Part shown: positions 9,301-20,560 of the stretch, piece after piece
Layout of the letters: every line of letters begins with the position of its first letter
How positions within the stretch are numbered: position 1 is the first letter of the stretch
From: Chara braunii
Lineage: Eukaryota; Streptophyta; Charophyceae; Charales; Characeae
Assembly (NCBI GenBank): GCA_003427395.1
Contig: BFEA01000587.1
Coordinates: 834,399 to 868,104 of the forward strand
DNA length: 33,706 nucleotides
Reading direction: 5' to 3'
The notes under the pieces: model-generated
Databases searched by the model: none
What the model saw: only the letters and a program-made list of their open reading frames with translations
Told to the model about the DNA's origin: nothing
Made by a program: the position numbers and the translations under genes

Positions 9301-11520
9301 CGATTAAGTTCAATGCTTTATGATGTTCTCTCTGGGCTAGAGTGGGCGGGCGTCGGAGAGTGCAATGCGCTATGTGTCAACGCGGAAGGCTGATTAATGC
9401 GATGGGTAGCCACATTCGTCGCCTTAGCCCTGTGAGTCTGAAGGACATGACCGGTTGTGGATCGGGCGAGAATCTGAAGCCCTCGAAGGTCTGAGAATCG
9501 ATGAAAGTCTGAAAGTGTTGACTGGCGGGAAACCCAGCAGGGGTCTGGAAATCCTAGCCTGCAGCAAATTTGATGGCGATCCAATAATCTCTATTGATGA
9601 AGTTGAGATGCCGCGGACAAGGCGGCGAGCTGCAACTGATGAAGGGCGAATGAGCATCTCAGTCAGGGCAGTGGGCGAGGTACGAAAAGGGAGAGGGAAT
9701 TCGGTGCGCTCGCCGTCCAAAGTTCTTTTTTTTTTTTTTCCTAGCTCCGAGGATCAGGGTTGCCCCTAATTGCAGTGTTACTGCGTGCTCAGGTGCGGGA
9801 GGCACAGAAAGACAAGCGTGACTGGTGTGTGTTGATCCCCAGACGGTGAACATATCAAGCATCTAAACTGGTCGACGGAAGTAGTTTTGGGCAAGTATCC
9901 TGACCATACGGCGGAGGAGACAATGCGAGAGAGAGAGGGCGCAATCAGGCTTGAGAGGAGAAGTTCAAATAACACTGAATTATGTCTTAGCCATTCAGAA
10001 GCTTGCGGTATATCTAGAGGCGGGAGAGGGGAGCACGAATAAGACGGATTTAGATCGTGCCTTGATCCACACGAGAAGAGAGAGAGAGACAAGGAGGAGC
10101 ATAAAGAAACAGAGAGATAGAAGGAGGGAAAGCACGCAAAAGACTTGATCCTCAAAAGAAAAACGTGGAAGAATGCAAGTGAGGGGGAGTTTAGCCACAA
10201 AGAAGTTTGTTTAAATGTCACTACCATTCGCAGAATCTTGAAGACAGTCTGTGGGGTGACGTAAGCAGGGGACACACAAAGAGTGTGGGACGGAACATGC
10301 GTGCTCGTGATTACACACCTAAATCTTGAGGAGGGGGGGATCCTTGGAAGGACACTTGTGACTTTTCCCCTTTGCTTCCATTGACATGCCTGGTGCAAAG
10401 GAACCTGTTTGGTCTCACACGGCCTAGTCGAACGCAACGCATCCTCGAATCACAAACTTCAAAGTAACTTTAGTTCTCGTCAACGGGTACAAGCTGCTTC
10501 GGTCCTGCCCCTCTGGAGAATGCGGAACGCCGCCTGTTTTTCTCTTTATTTTTGAGGACTCGGTGGGGAAAGAGTGCATATACGCTCTCGTGAATTGGCA
10601 GTTCAACAAACACTTGAACTTGTGATTAGAGACTCGGAAGCTGTGATAATCGGAAGCAAAAATTCACTTCTTAGTTGGAAATTGGGTAAGTATTGGCCGA
10701 CCCGGGGTTTACTACTTATCGTCGGATCACCTGCGGCCTGCTCGTTTCTAGGACAGGTACACACGTCTACCTAATGCAGATGTAGTGTTGCCACTCATTT
10801 TTCTGACCAAACAGCAGACTCTCATCTCATCGGCTGGGCCGCTACTTACCTTCCAGTAACAAGAGTGGGTATTGGCTGTTGTGTGGGTGGGTCACCCGTC
10901 TGTACTGATCTAACAAACTGGCTTTAGGCTGGCTAAGAGGGCACTAAACACAGGCTCCCTCCCTTGATCAGATAAACCGCCAGTGTTCGACTTGCCCTTA
11001 TAATCGGAGTTCAGTGCAGTGGTTGGTTGATTCTCATCATATGAGTTCAGCCCAGTGATTGGTTCGTCACCATAATCTGAAACAATCTAAATTATTGAGT
11101 TGCAGACACCTTCGGGATGAAGCTGCTAATCGATGTATTGGCCCGCCCTGGCTAATAGAGAAAGGGGAAAGTTGGAATCGGTATTTTCATATTTATTTTG
11201 ACTGTTTAAAAGTTCTTTTTTTTATTTATTATTATTATTTTGCTACACCGTCACGAGCAGAAATCAAATCTGATAAACCGGACTGCAAGTACCCTTGTTG
11301 AAAGCTTTGTTCACTTCCATCAGTCAGGGACAGCGAGGGGGAGAATTTGTGAGCAAGACCCTAAGTAAGTCCAGAGGGTAAACCGAGAAAGTGAGATGAA
11401 CTGAGTGGGTGGCAGTGGGAGAAGCCGGGCCAGAGTTCGAGGGAGAAGAGAAAGGGAGGATCAGTGGGGGAAGAAGATCAGGGAAGAAAGGGGCAGAGAA
11501 AGTGTACGAGGAAATAGCCT
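9301..11520. other. Noncoding intergenic or ancient repeat sequence
   Basis: No coding gene is supported. A 219-codon minus-strand frame at 9778-10437 follows from purine-rich + strand composition (GA runs at 9920-10200) and lacks protein-like domains. A short direct repeat of about 40 bases (GAGTTCAG...GATTGGTT pattern) is present near 11008-11085. The rest is unrecognised. Confidence 0.5.
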
Positions 11521-11544
11521 TTCAATTAACGAGAGTACCGGTGG

Positions 11545-11745
11545 CTGTGAATCGGGCCTTGTTTTGACTCACTGTTACTCTCGTCGGCCACTGTGAATCC
11601 AACCTTCACTGTTACTCTTGTGGATCACTATAAATCAAGCCTTGTTTTAGCTCGCTGTTACTCTCGATGATTACGGTGAAATGAGTTAGGACCTGACACA
11701 CAGTCGCACTTGCTGATCACTGCGAATCGAGTCTTGATTTGGCTT
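11545..11745. repeat. Element 2 leader tandem repeat
   Basis: Degenerate units start near 11545, 11591, 11627 and 11720 with the pattern CTGTGAATC..GCCTTGTTTT..CTCACTGTTACTCTCG. Spacing is 36-46 bases at first and irregular later. The block sits a few hundred bases upstream of gag, as leader repeats do in element 1. Confidence 0.75.
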
Positions 11746-12027
11746 GGAGACTTAGTTGTTCCCACCGTCCCTAAGAGGGGGCGGGGGCGTGACAGGATAC
11801 ACTACCCTTGCCAACCTTCCGATCGTGGAGGACCTTTGTCGCGGGCGCAGCGAGTGACAGACGTTGTTGCCCTTGGCTTCAGCGAACAGTAGGTGACCCC
11901 TCCCCGGGCTTCCTCACACCGTGACCAGCTGCAACAGTTTGCTAACTTGCAGCCGACCCAAAATGTCCTTCCGCCTGCTTACCCTGCTTCTAGTGCTGCG
12001 TGTCAGTCCGTTCTTGACCCTCTAACC

Positions 12028-12337
12028 ATGTCTTCTTCTTCTTCTTCCTCTTCTTTGACTGTGGCGAACATCCTAACCAGATCTGCTGCAGGTCCAGGCC
12101 CCGTTGTTGCTGCTGCTGCTGCTGCAGCGGCAAGTGGCAGTGCAGGGCATTATGGAACTGTTGCAGCCCCGAATTCGGACCCAGCAACTGTTGATCCTAG
12201 CTGCAGTTTTCCCTACGTGGACAGGAAGGCGGCACAAATTCCATCTAAGTATGACGGGAAGGACGACATCGAATCTTGGATCAGCTCCATGCGATCCTAC
12301 TTTGATGTGTTGGGGACACCCCCGGTAACTCAGTCAT
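12028..12337 (+). pseudogene. gag: Element 2 gag, N-terminal half
   Basis: The likely start is ATG 12028 (ACCATGTC context); the frame is open upstream to 11893 without an ATG. The protein opens with a Ser run, then an Ala run (about 12100-12130), then the gag-type segment SKYDGKDDIESWISSM near 12245, which resembles the start of plant gypsy gag capsid domains. It ends at Q-S-L (12331-12339), where foreign sequence begins. Codons after 12338 to the stop at 12417 are insertion sequence read by chance. Confidence 0.75.
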
Positions 12338-12342
12338 TGTCG

Positions 12343-12372
12343 GCCCGAATACCCTTACAAGGGTATTTGGGC
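12343..12372. repeat. Hairpin at the left end of the insertion
   Basis: GCCC-G-AATACCCTT, a two-base loop, then AAGGGTATT-T-GGGC form a stem of 13 pairs with one internal mismatch, six bases inside the proposed left end. Confidence 0.8.
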
Positions 12373-13339
12373 GCCTTTTTGCAGCTTACAGGAAGTACGC
12401 TCGGTGACGGTATCTAGGGGCATGTCCCATTTTTGTGCGGCCACAACCACTCCTCAGGGGTTGGGAGTGGCATACACTTTGAGTTGATTAGAGAGTGTGT
12501 GAGCATGCACTTTGTAGGCACGCGTTAGTTTGACCGAACAATTGATCAATGGAAGACTATGAGGCGCCGGTAGAACAAGTAAGTGCTAGGCTAGAGCTTC
12601 GGAGGAGGTCACAACCTCGCACGCATGGACGAAACTACTAGCAGCGCGAAGTTCATAAGAAGAAATTGTGACTAAGAGAGGAGTTTGTGTGACTCGGTAG
12701 AAGGCGGCATTCCGGGGTCGCATAATGGGGAGTGCGCAGCTACTAGGTCCAAACCGGGTATTGTCGGTAGTAGAAGCCGCGGGGGGGGCCCTTAAAGGAA
12801 AGACGCGGCGTGGGGAGGCACCATCCATTGACTATGCCATTGCAGGGCTATGGGCAGGGCGGGTCGAGTAAAAGCCTGCCCCAAGCTGGCACGGCGCGCG
12901 TGCGGGGCCATGGCTTCAAAGGACGGACCAGGAAGCAGCCTTGGTGCACCTCGGCAGGCTCAAGCGTGTTGCAACAGCTCTTCATATAAGAAATTGCGCT
13001 TGCTGCAACCAGGCTTGGGCTTAGCCCTATTGGTTACGTCACAGAATTATCAGCCCGCAGCTCCTAGGATCGAGGCCAGCAGCCAACATGGAAGGAGCAA
13101 AGGAGCGCTGCAGGGGTTGAGGGTCCCGTGGGACTGTCCCTCTTAGTTTTGCCGGGGAGTCCAACAACGGGCCTGTGGGACAGGACCGAGGATCAAGTGT
13201 CAACAATCTTATCCGTTTTTCCTAAGTCTTTATCTTTAAAAATTATTAATATAATATTTCTATTTCTTTACCAATTTTTTTTCTCATATGGGACGTGGTC
13301 CGGTACCGACCGTAGGACCGGCCGTGAGCCCAAGAAGCA
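12373..13339. other. Noncoding part of the insertion (left)
   Basis: No supported gene. Sequence is G-rich, followed by a short AT-rich patch at 13215-13290 immediately upstream of the U6-derived fragment. Open frames of under 100 codons show no domain features. Confidence 0.5.
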
Positions 13340-13401
13340 GTCCTTCGGGACATCCGTTAAAATTGGAACAATATAGAGAAGGTGAGCATGACCCACTGCG
13401 A
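13340..13401 (+). pseudogene. U6 snRNA-derived fragment (5' two thirds)
   Basis: The sequence starts GTCCTTCGGGACATCCGTTA, then continues with the U6 core AAATTGGAAC and degraded ACAGAGA and AGC regions (ATATAGAGAAGGTGAGCATG). Similarity fades after about 13401. U6 snRNA is the catalytic-core RNA of the spliceosome. This copy has lost the 3' stem-loop and is a pseudogene. The GTCC-TTCG-GGAC 5' stem matches the full-length copy at 33091, so both descend from the same U6 type. Confidence 0.85.
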
Positions 13402-16400
13402 TTGGGGACTATACCTTAGCAGGGAGGATTGGCCAGAGGAAACTCTGGTAGGAGCCAAGGCGGCCGAGCATAAGTAGCGCGCCCCAACGCCATCCGCTTC
13501 GGATCGGCAGACTCGGCAGGCGAGTTGCTACGTGCTCCTTAACGGAGTTCGACTTCCATGACCGCTATCCTGCGGTCTGTATCAACCGACGCCCTGCATA
13601 ATTGGTACCGGCGGGGAGATTGGCGGAGGGGAGCGATCAAGCGAAGGGAGCACGGAGGTACGAGAAGGAGGTTGAATCTGGCGTTGATTTGCGCCATATA
13701 CGTTCAGCAGGGGAGATGGCGGTAAAATGAGCAGAGCGCGGTCAGATGCTGACTGTTCGATCGATTCTTGACAAGATCAGGCGACTAATGGGTGGTTTCG
13801 GGGGGTTTTGGGACTCGTGAGCCCGAATCTAAGGCTAGTATTGGTAATTGATTAGTAGGATAGGAGTTAGTAAGGAAAGGGATGCCGGGAGAAGAGTTGG
13901 GAAGGAAATAGAGGGGAGAAGTTGTTATACCTCGATCATTCGTTGATCGATCTTGGAGAAGTAAGGTGGTAGGTGGCAGTCTTGGCCATTGCGAGTTGGG
14001 TAGCGGTGTTAGATTTAGCATTCAGTCAATAGGTTGGTAGCTACGATAGTCGGGGGCTGCGCGCCATATGGATTCGGCCAAACGGGGGAGTTAGTATGGG
14101 GATGTATCTTCCTCTGATCCAACGGAAAATTCATCATCATTTTGCATAAGTGTTGCGCATGGGTCACGCATTTGGTGGTCGTGAATGCTAGTTGGTCCAT
14201 TGATTCTTACCCCGGTTTCGTAGCTATTTATCTTGATCCCGCTGATCGTCCTCAACACCTCGTTGGTGGGATCGCTGCTCGTCATCACCATCCAGCCTTG
14301 CTTGGCATCAAATTTTCACTGATGATTACGCTGTTGTTATGGCTCGTTGGTCTCACCGCTGCATCCTCGTGGTAGTCGAGGCCGGGTTCTATTACCAGAG
14401 AGAGAGAGAGATTGACGACTTAGTTGAAGTGAGTTGGTGATGCGGGATGAACCCAGAGTCAAGGCTACGGTGTTAGGATGCACGCTATCCAGAGGCAGAA
14501 TTTGGCAATGAACCTACCCAGGTTCCGGTAATGATTCATTCAACATTGCTCATTCTACCAAAGGAAGTAGCGTGAGGAGGGCAGCGGGTTCGAGACTCAC
14601 TTGATGGCGGGTGCGTTGCTCATACTAACGGTGGAAGTAGCCCCTCACTATTCCCCTGGGTTCGTGATTAGAAAGCAATTTATCTTTCGATATTCTAGCA
14701 GAAGATTCAGCTTCATACTGCACATTCGGAGGGGAGTGTAGCGTGCTGGTGGTGCTCCTCGATCAAAGTGGAGGGAGGTGCCAACGTCAGGATCTTCTCC
14801 GCCATTGGTCCGAAGGTAGTCGCAGGTTTCCGTGGTCATGATCCAGTTGTATTCTTTGCATTGGCAGTGTCTACTAGGAGCTGTATCTTCCCCTGATCCC
14901 CGGGAAGATTCGTTGGCTCGTCCCAACTGAAGAGCATTGCAGGCAGATGACTGTGCATGGACCAGCGAAGCATACAGTAGCGGTGATCGCTGGGGTCTGC
15001 TGCTACGAACATGCGTTTGTTGCTCCATGTTTACGTTGCGCACGCTGTGTTTGCGGTTGACTGTACATATCTGGCTTGCGGTTGCCAGCACCGTGCATTA
15101 CGATGCATACCGTGATCGCTAAAAGCTCCTTCCCTCATTACAGATGCACGCGATTGCTGTGCATATAGCTTCAACTGGACTTACTGTATTTTCACTATAT
15201 TTTACTAACATCTCGTGTACATGTGTGCTCTACTTGAACAAAACCATTTTAGACTGTGTAGTAGCGTGGTGGTCAGCGGTAGCGACAGGGTGGTTCGGGG
15301 GAGTGGTCAAGCTACAAAGGGGAGTTACTGCCCATCGTTAAGCTACTGCTACCCCGCATCCGGCTATTGACTTATGTCTGTTTAGCGGACTACTGCTGCG
15401 ATAGGGTGGTCGGACCTCAGTAAACATTTGTTGCGGCTGACGCTCCAGCGCTGCGGTCTTTAGTTCATCCTCAAGTGGTTGAAACCTCTGTTCTCGAGCC
15501 ACGCCTTGTGTCACGGAGTCACAGCCTGTGTTCCAAGTCATGACTGTGCCTCTGTTGGGCATACTGATGTTTCTGAGTCAGACGGTTGGGCCTGTGCTGA
15601 GCGGTTACTGTGCTTTTTGCAGTGGCAAGTACAACTGCGATTGTTACTGTGGTTTCGGGGCCTGAGGACTGCTGATTTATTCTGGCTGTTGTTGTTGACC
15701 GGTTGTCCGGTCAGTGCTGCTGTATCGGTATGATTGGGGGCGTGCAGGGCAAACGGTACACTTGCTGAGCATGGTTGGGCATGACCGTAAGCTTGCACGT
15801 TGGGCTTACAGTACGTAGGCTCCGTACCCTTATCAATAAATATTAAATCTCGTTGTGCGCCGGTACTGGGGAGGGCATTGTTCCTCATTGTGCACTGCTG
15901 CTGAACAGTGCTGCAGGGCCTTGATACTGTGCATGACTGTTGTGGGCAATGTGTTTTGACTCACTGTGTTTTCGCCTACACCTCGAGTAGAGCCAGGGAG
16001 GCGTTATGCTCTATTTGAACGCGGTTCTTTTCAGGGTGCATTCCTGCGGTTGGTCTGAGGGAACGACAACACTAATCGAGGGTTCGCTGCAGCAACGTGG
16101 GGGGTCTTTAGAGGACTGGCTTCGCTACTTTGTGGTGGGGACCCGACTATCTTCATGTGTTTTGGCCGCCATTGCGGGGCCCTTAGGCGAATCAAGATAA
16201 CAAGGCCCTCTCACTGTGAGTTTGAGTTTTCCCACCCTTGGATCTCGAGAGTTTGAACCTTCTACTTTTATCCTTATCACTCTAAGTCTAGTATGAGGTT
16301 ACGAGAGGAAGGCGGCAAGCGGGATTGCAACCCGTAGGACCACATCAAGACCTCGTGGGAGGTTCGCCCCACCGATTGCGGGAGCTCTGCCGGAACCCAG

Positions 16401-16660
16401 GCGGGGTTCTGGAGGCAGGGAACTTCAGGTATAATTTCGTCTTACTCGTGTGATCCCTTCCCCTAGCTGTTATCCCTTGGGTATCTGAACATAACTATGG
16501 AAGGATATTACCTTTTGTTTTGCTATGTATGTCAGAACATGTTTTGTGAAAGGCTAAATAAACAAATACATATGAGAGTTCGAATGAAACTTTGAGTTAA
16601 TTCAGACAAAAGAAATTTGGGGGAAGGTGGGAGAAAGATGTTTTGCATGTGTTTTGACCA
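13402..16660. other. Noncoding part of the insertion (middle)
   Basis: No supported gene in about 3.2 kb. Composition is mixed, with a short GA microsatellite at 14396-14412. Open frames are short on both strands and lack family features. I see no tRNA, rRNA or further U6 match. Confidence 0.5.
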
Positions 16661-16671
16661 GGGTCAACCCA

Positions 16672-17855
16672 AGGCTGAGCTCCTCTAAGTTGATGTGGGC
16701 TCAGTGCTATGTTTTATTTATGTTTGCTGCGATGACTGTATGATCTTTGAGGACTGGGCCTATCCTAAGTTTGACTGACCAATCGCCGTTTCTTTTCTGG
16801 GGTTTCTGAACAGGAGGACGGGCACCCTAAGTTGTGTGTTTTCTTCTGAGGGGGACGCAGGTATGAGGCTGAGCGTACCCTTAAGTTAGGGCGGCTCAGT
16901 CATAAGCCATGAAAAAAAAGGCCAACCAAAGTATAGAATTTTGATATATATTATACGAATCTATACCATCTGACGGACCGGGCACCCTAAATTGGGAAAG
17001 CCAGCCAGTAAGTCAGGTAGAACAAAAAGATAGGCAAAGCAAATAAAGAATATAATGAAGGTAACCCGGGCAGGCTGAGCGTACCCTTAAGTTAGGGCGG
17101 TTCAGTCCTATGCTCGTGATAATACAAAGGTGGAGAGAGTTAGTATAAATCTTCTTTTATTTTCTCTTTTTAAACACAAGGCAGGGTTGGATGTCTCCCT
17201 AAGGGTAGGTCTGATCATCTGCCTAATAAGAGAGAAACATATAAAGTTTGTGCAAGTATATCAATGGTTGTTCTCTTATATTGACGTTGCGGAGGCTAAG
17301 CGTACCCTTAAGTTAGGGCGGCTTAGTCATACGTCGTTTGTGATTGTTCAGGCAGATCAGGCGTACCCTTAAGTTAGGGCGTCCTGGTCATATTGTCTTA
17401 TGTACCTAAAACTGTTTAAGCTAGCTAGGCGTACCCTTAAGTTAGGGCGGCCTAGTGATATGCTCTTGTTGTTGACNTGCTGTAGGTTGGACGTACCCTT
17501 AAGTTAGGGCGGTCTGACCATTCGTCGTTCGTACTTGTTTTAGGCACGCTAGGCACACTCCTAAGTTGGGGCAGCCTAATCCTATGCCCTACGTAACTTT
17601 GTTTAAAGCTGACTAGGCATACCCTTAAGCTAGGGTAGTCTAGTTTTATGCTTCATGTCGTCAGTTAAGCAGAAGCCAGACGTACCCTTAAGTTAGGGCG
17701 GTCTGGTCATATGTTTTACGACTAGAGTCGATGTGGTGTTGGGCATACCCTTAAGTTGGGGCAGTCCAGTTGTGCGTACTTTTACTTGTTTACTTAGGCA
17801 GGTTGGACATACCCTTAAGTTAGGGCATTGTCTGATCATATGCCATAAGCCAGGG
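16672..17855. repeat. Tandem array of covarying hairpins (~63-bp period)
   Basis: The conserved core TACCCTTAAGTTAGGGCGG starts at 16876, 17082, 17303, 17363, 17432, 17493, about 17556, 17620, 17683, 17746 and 17810. The last nine are 60-69 bases apart. Diverged relatives lie at 16672, 16751, 16815 and 16975. Each core is bracketed by 6-8 base arms that pair with each other although their sequence changes from unit to unit: CTGAGC/GCTCAG, CTAAGC/GCTTAG, CTAGGC/GCCTAG, CCAGAC/GTCTGG. The inner CCCT/AGGG stem also stays pairable, via G-T pairs or compensating changes. No protein frame spans it. Confidence 0.9.
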
Positions 17856-18220
17856 GGTCTACTAAGGGAAAAAGAACCGAGCGATCTAACGAACTACTTG
17901 GGTCAAACTTATATGGAATTGTGAGAGATGTTTGTTTATGCATGTTTGTGGGCTTTCACTCTGGGGTGTCTTTTCGATAGGTTAGTTGCTTTAGATGCTC
18001 GCCAAGTGTTGGAGCCATAGGTAGACAAGATGGATGATGGGATTAAGATAGGGTTGTCCTTACTTAAAGTCAGAGTTGACGATAGCTCACGGCACTATCT
18101 TCTAAAAGGGGATCGTGTAAATCTTCAATCTTAACTATCAAGCAAGTGTCAGAAGTTAGTCCCAAGTATAGCTCTGCTTTGTCTTTTTGTTTTCAGCTGT
18201 GTATAAATCTTCACAGCCTC
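17856..18220. other. Noncoding spacer after the hairpin array
   Basis: No gene or repeat recognised. A pyrimidine run ending in TTTTCAG near 18184-18196 looks like a splice acceptor, but no exon is supported. Confidence 0.5.
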
Positions 18221-18223
18221 CTG

Positions 18224-18365
18224 TTCCTACGGGAAGCGCTGCCAAAATTTCTACAAATCTGAGAGAGTTAGTTATTTTTGGACTCGTAGGAATTCTGAGA
18301 AGGCACTTTTCCTGCGGGAAGCGCTGCCGAAATTTCGTAGAATTCGAGGAGTTGAAATATTTTCA
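18224..18365. repeat. 85-bp-period direct duplication
   Basis: Copy 18224-18280 and copy 18309-18365 share TTCCT(A/G)CGGGAAGCGCTGCC followed by AAATTTC and a similar tail, with scattered substitutions. Confidence 0.8.
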
Positions 18366-18560
18366 GCTAGGAGTTACCTGGCAGATTCATCCTGAATAAG
18401 GGAGATGTTCAACAACTTGGTACTAGTAAGGGGAACTGACGATGAGAATAGTAGAGGAGTTAGGATTACGACTTGGAGAGTATTCTCCTTTTTTTTGCAT
18501 GAGCACAGTAGTGGTTCTTTTGGCCTGTACTGTGTTGCAGGTTTCCGTATTTCGCCTGAA

Positions 18561-18621
18561 GGCTTGATCTGATCAGCCTGATCCTTCAAAAGGATCGCTC
18601 TACTGTTATCACTGATAACAG
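18561..18621. repeat. Cluster of three adjacent short hairpins
   Basis: Three inverted repeats sit head to tail: GGCTTGATC/GATCAGCC (18561-18578, one bulge), GATCCTT/AAGGATC (18580-18596, 3-base loop) and CTGTTATC/GATAACAG (18603-18621). They could be a folded RNA or a decayed element end. No gene is attached. Confidence 0.7.
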
Positions 18622-18999
18622 GTCGGTTGCCAATTCGTCAGTTTACGACTCAACTTTCCTGTTTCTTTTGCTTCTCAACCTAAGGTCTTGGCCCTTGCTG
18701 GGTTTTATGTTTTTTTGGGTTTTCACCCAGATTCTTTATAAATGGCCATTCTTAAAGACTGAGTATGTTTGTTGAGGACCGGTGGGGAAATGGTTGGGCT
18801 TGTGTGCATAAGGCAGGGTGTAAGCTGCAGAAGGTTGAAAAGTTGACCCCTTTAGTGTGTGTGATGTTGTTTGAATGGTGTGCGTATGATTGCAGGTATG
18901 TATGGAAGAGTCTCGATTGAGTCATGTGGAATGATTATGTTTTGGATTCAGATGGGCAAACCACACAACTGTCGTGAGAGTGAACTACCCCACAACCTT

Positions 19000-19181
19000 T
19001 TGTTTGAGTGAGATTGTTCTTTCCCCATCCTGATAATGTGATAGTCAAAGTAAGCGTACGATCGGGTAACCCTCGTAAGGCTATGCGACCTTGTTTGAGT
19101 GAGATTGTTTTTTCCCCATCCTGATAATGTGATAGTCAAAGTAAGCGTACGATCGGGTAACCCTCGTAAGGCTATGCGACC
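19000..19181. repeat. 91-bp tandem duplication
   Basis: Units 19000-19090 and 19091-19181 are almost identical (TTGTTTGAGTGAGATTGTT ... GGCTATGCGACC), differing at about two positions. The high identity marks a recent duplication. Confidence 0.9.
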
Positions 19182-19489
19182 GCACGCTTGCGTTTTTCCT
19201 TACTCAATGATGTTAGTTAGTCGGACGTTAGTCCCGAGCCTGGAATTCAAGGTCCTTGTCCAGGACGTCCCAGGTCCCAGGCCCAGCACAGAAGCGGTTA
19301 CCCCTCGCGCGGAGGTTGAGTCTACTGGCTCACACGACGCGGTCCCGGGGAAACAGAAGCGCCGCAAGGATGAGGGGTTGTCCCCCAGCAACTCGGTCCG
19401 GCGGGACGTTCATGTTTTCCCCTGCCAACGTCAAGTACTCCTTTTCTTTTTCCTTGTTTTAAATTATTGTGGTGGAACGATAAAGTTCC
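19182..19489. other. Noncoding or decayed coding fragment
   Basis: A + strand frame here (19099-19518) contains a Pro/Ser/Lys-rich stretch but starts in the tandem duplication and shows no domain. I do not call a gene. Confidence 0.4.
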
Positions 19490-19493
19490 GGGC

Positions 19494-19670
19494 GGAAGGA
19501 TTAGCGTGTCGCTGGTGATGCGCCAGACAACTCACCACCGCTCCTAATCCCTTCCTGCCCTAGGGACCATCTTACCCCGCACCCTTTGGGGCACCTCAGG
19601 GTGCAGAAGATGGTAAGGCCCTCAGGCCGGTTTTGCGCTCGCTAAAGGGTTGCTCCCCTTAGCGTGCACT
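19494..19670. repeat. Three consecutive stem-loops
   Basis: Stems are GGAAGGATTAG with CTAATCCCTTCC (19494-19557), CCATCTT/AAGATGG enclosing GCACCCT/AGGGTGC (19567-19613), and GCTAAAGGG/CCCCTTAGC (about 19641-19664). The group starts a segment that has a diverged relative at 20257-20530. Confidence 0.75.
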
Positions 19671-20530
19671 TCAACCGACGCCTGAGCGTCGAGAGCGACC
19701 CCATGGCTCAAGTGAAGCCACTCGGGTATGGGCACCACATAATGCGCCGTCATTACGACCGCTTGCGTAGGACTGCATTGCTAATTGGTATGCGTAGGTC
19801 CTGCGTCCGCGCGACTTTATACTAAACCACGCGCGCAACACTTATCGATTCCGCACCTGAAAGTTATGGGTCAAGCGAAAAGGACAAAAGCGCGCTATGG
19901 CCAGTAGACCAAAGTTTCGGTAGCGCGAAACGACGCGTGGGCGAGGTATCAGTCCTAGTCAGCCTATGGGGATCCGCGTACGAGCCTCCAACGTCTCGAA
20001 CATCGGGTTGCCTATGGGTCTGATTTTGGGCACCACCCGCACGCATCTTTCATGTTGGCCGGCCATTTGATAAGGCCTACCAGACTATACAAGGGAGAAT
20101 ATGGGCTAGGCAGAGAGAGAAAAGGGGGTGAGCCTCTTTCCCTATCTGCGGTTGCTTCCTCCTTTTGAGTTTTCATAGTTTGACGTTGTAGTCTGTGGCA
20201 GCCGTCAAAGTCAATCCCCTTCATTTTTGGCTACCACGACAACCTGAAGCTGTCTACTCAACCCCTCTGCGCGGGGTGCAGAAGAGGGTGTGGCCTTCAA
20301 CCGCGCATGGCGGTTGTCTAGCGCCGAGAGGGTAACTCCTCAAAGCGCTGGTCAACCGGCACCTGAGTGTCGAACACGACCCCCGAGATTGTCAAGGGCC
20401 TCGCGGTTGCGAGTACTACGTAGTACCCCATCAGCGCGAATGCCTGCGTATGCCCGCATGGCTGGTCAGTATGAGGAAGCCATGCGCACGCGCGACTCTT
20501 ATGTGAAAGTCCAGCACGCGATACCTTTCT
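19555..20530. repeat. Two diverged copies of a ~300-bp hairpin-rich repeat
   Basis: Copy one spans about 19555-19870 and copy two about 20255-20560. Both go through a GGGGTGCAGAAGA-type hairpin, a CAACCG segment, a CCTGAGYGTCGA segment and a GCGCGACT segment, and both end near TTATGGGTC. Copy two holds a perfect CAACCGC/GCGGTTG hairpin at 20298-20316. The spacing is about 690 bases. Family unknown. Confidence 0.55.
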
Positions 20531-20560
20531 GATTCTCGTTGCATAACATTATGGGTCGGA

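Noticed and set aside
9778-10437. 219-codon minus-strand open frame
   Set aside because: It is driven by GA-rich sequence on the plus strand, giving Ser/Leu/Pro/Phe-rich protein with no domain, signal or neighbour support.
14396-14412. GA microsatellite as regulatory site
   Set aside because: It is short and has no gene nearby to regulate.
16672-17855. CRISPR-like array
   Set aside because: Core repeats about 20 bases with 40-base spacers look superficially similar, but spacers share sequence, arms covary and the genome is eukaryotic; no cas genes are present.
16672-17855. Hammerhead ribozyme or retrozyme repeats
   Set aside because: I looked for CTGATGA and GAAA core pairs around the stems and found none in the right arrangement.
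19099-19518. 139-codon plus-strand frame
   Set aside because: It begins in the 91-base tandem duplication and ends in a hairpin; no domain.
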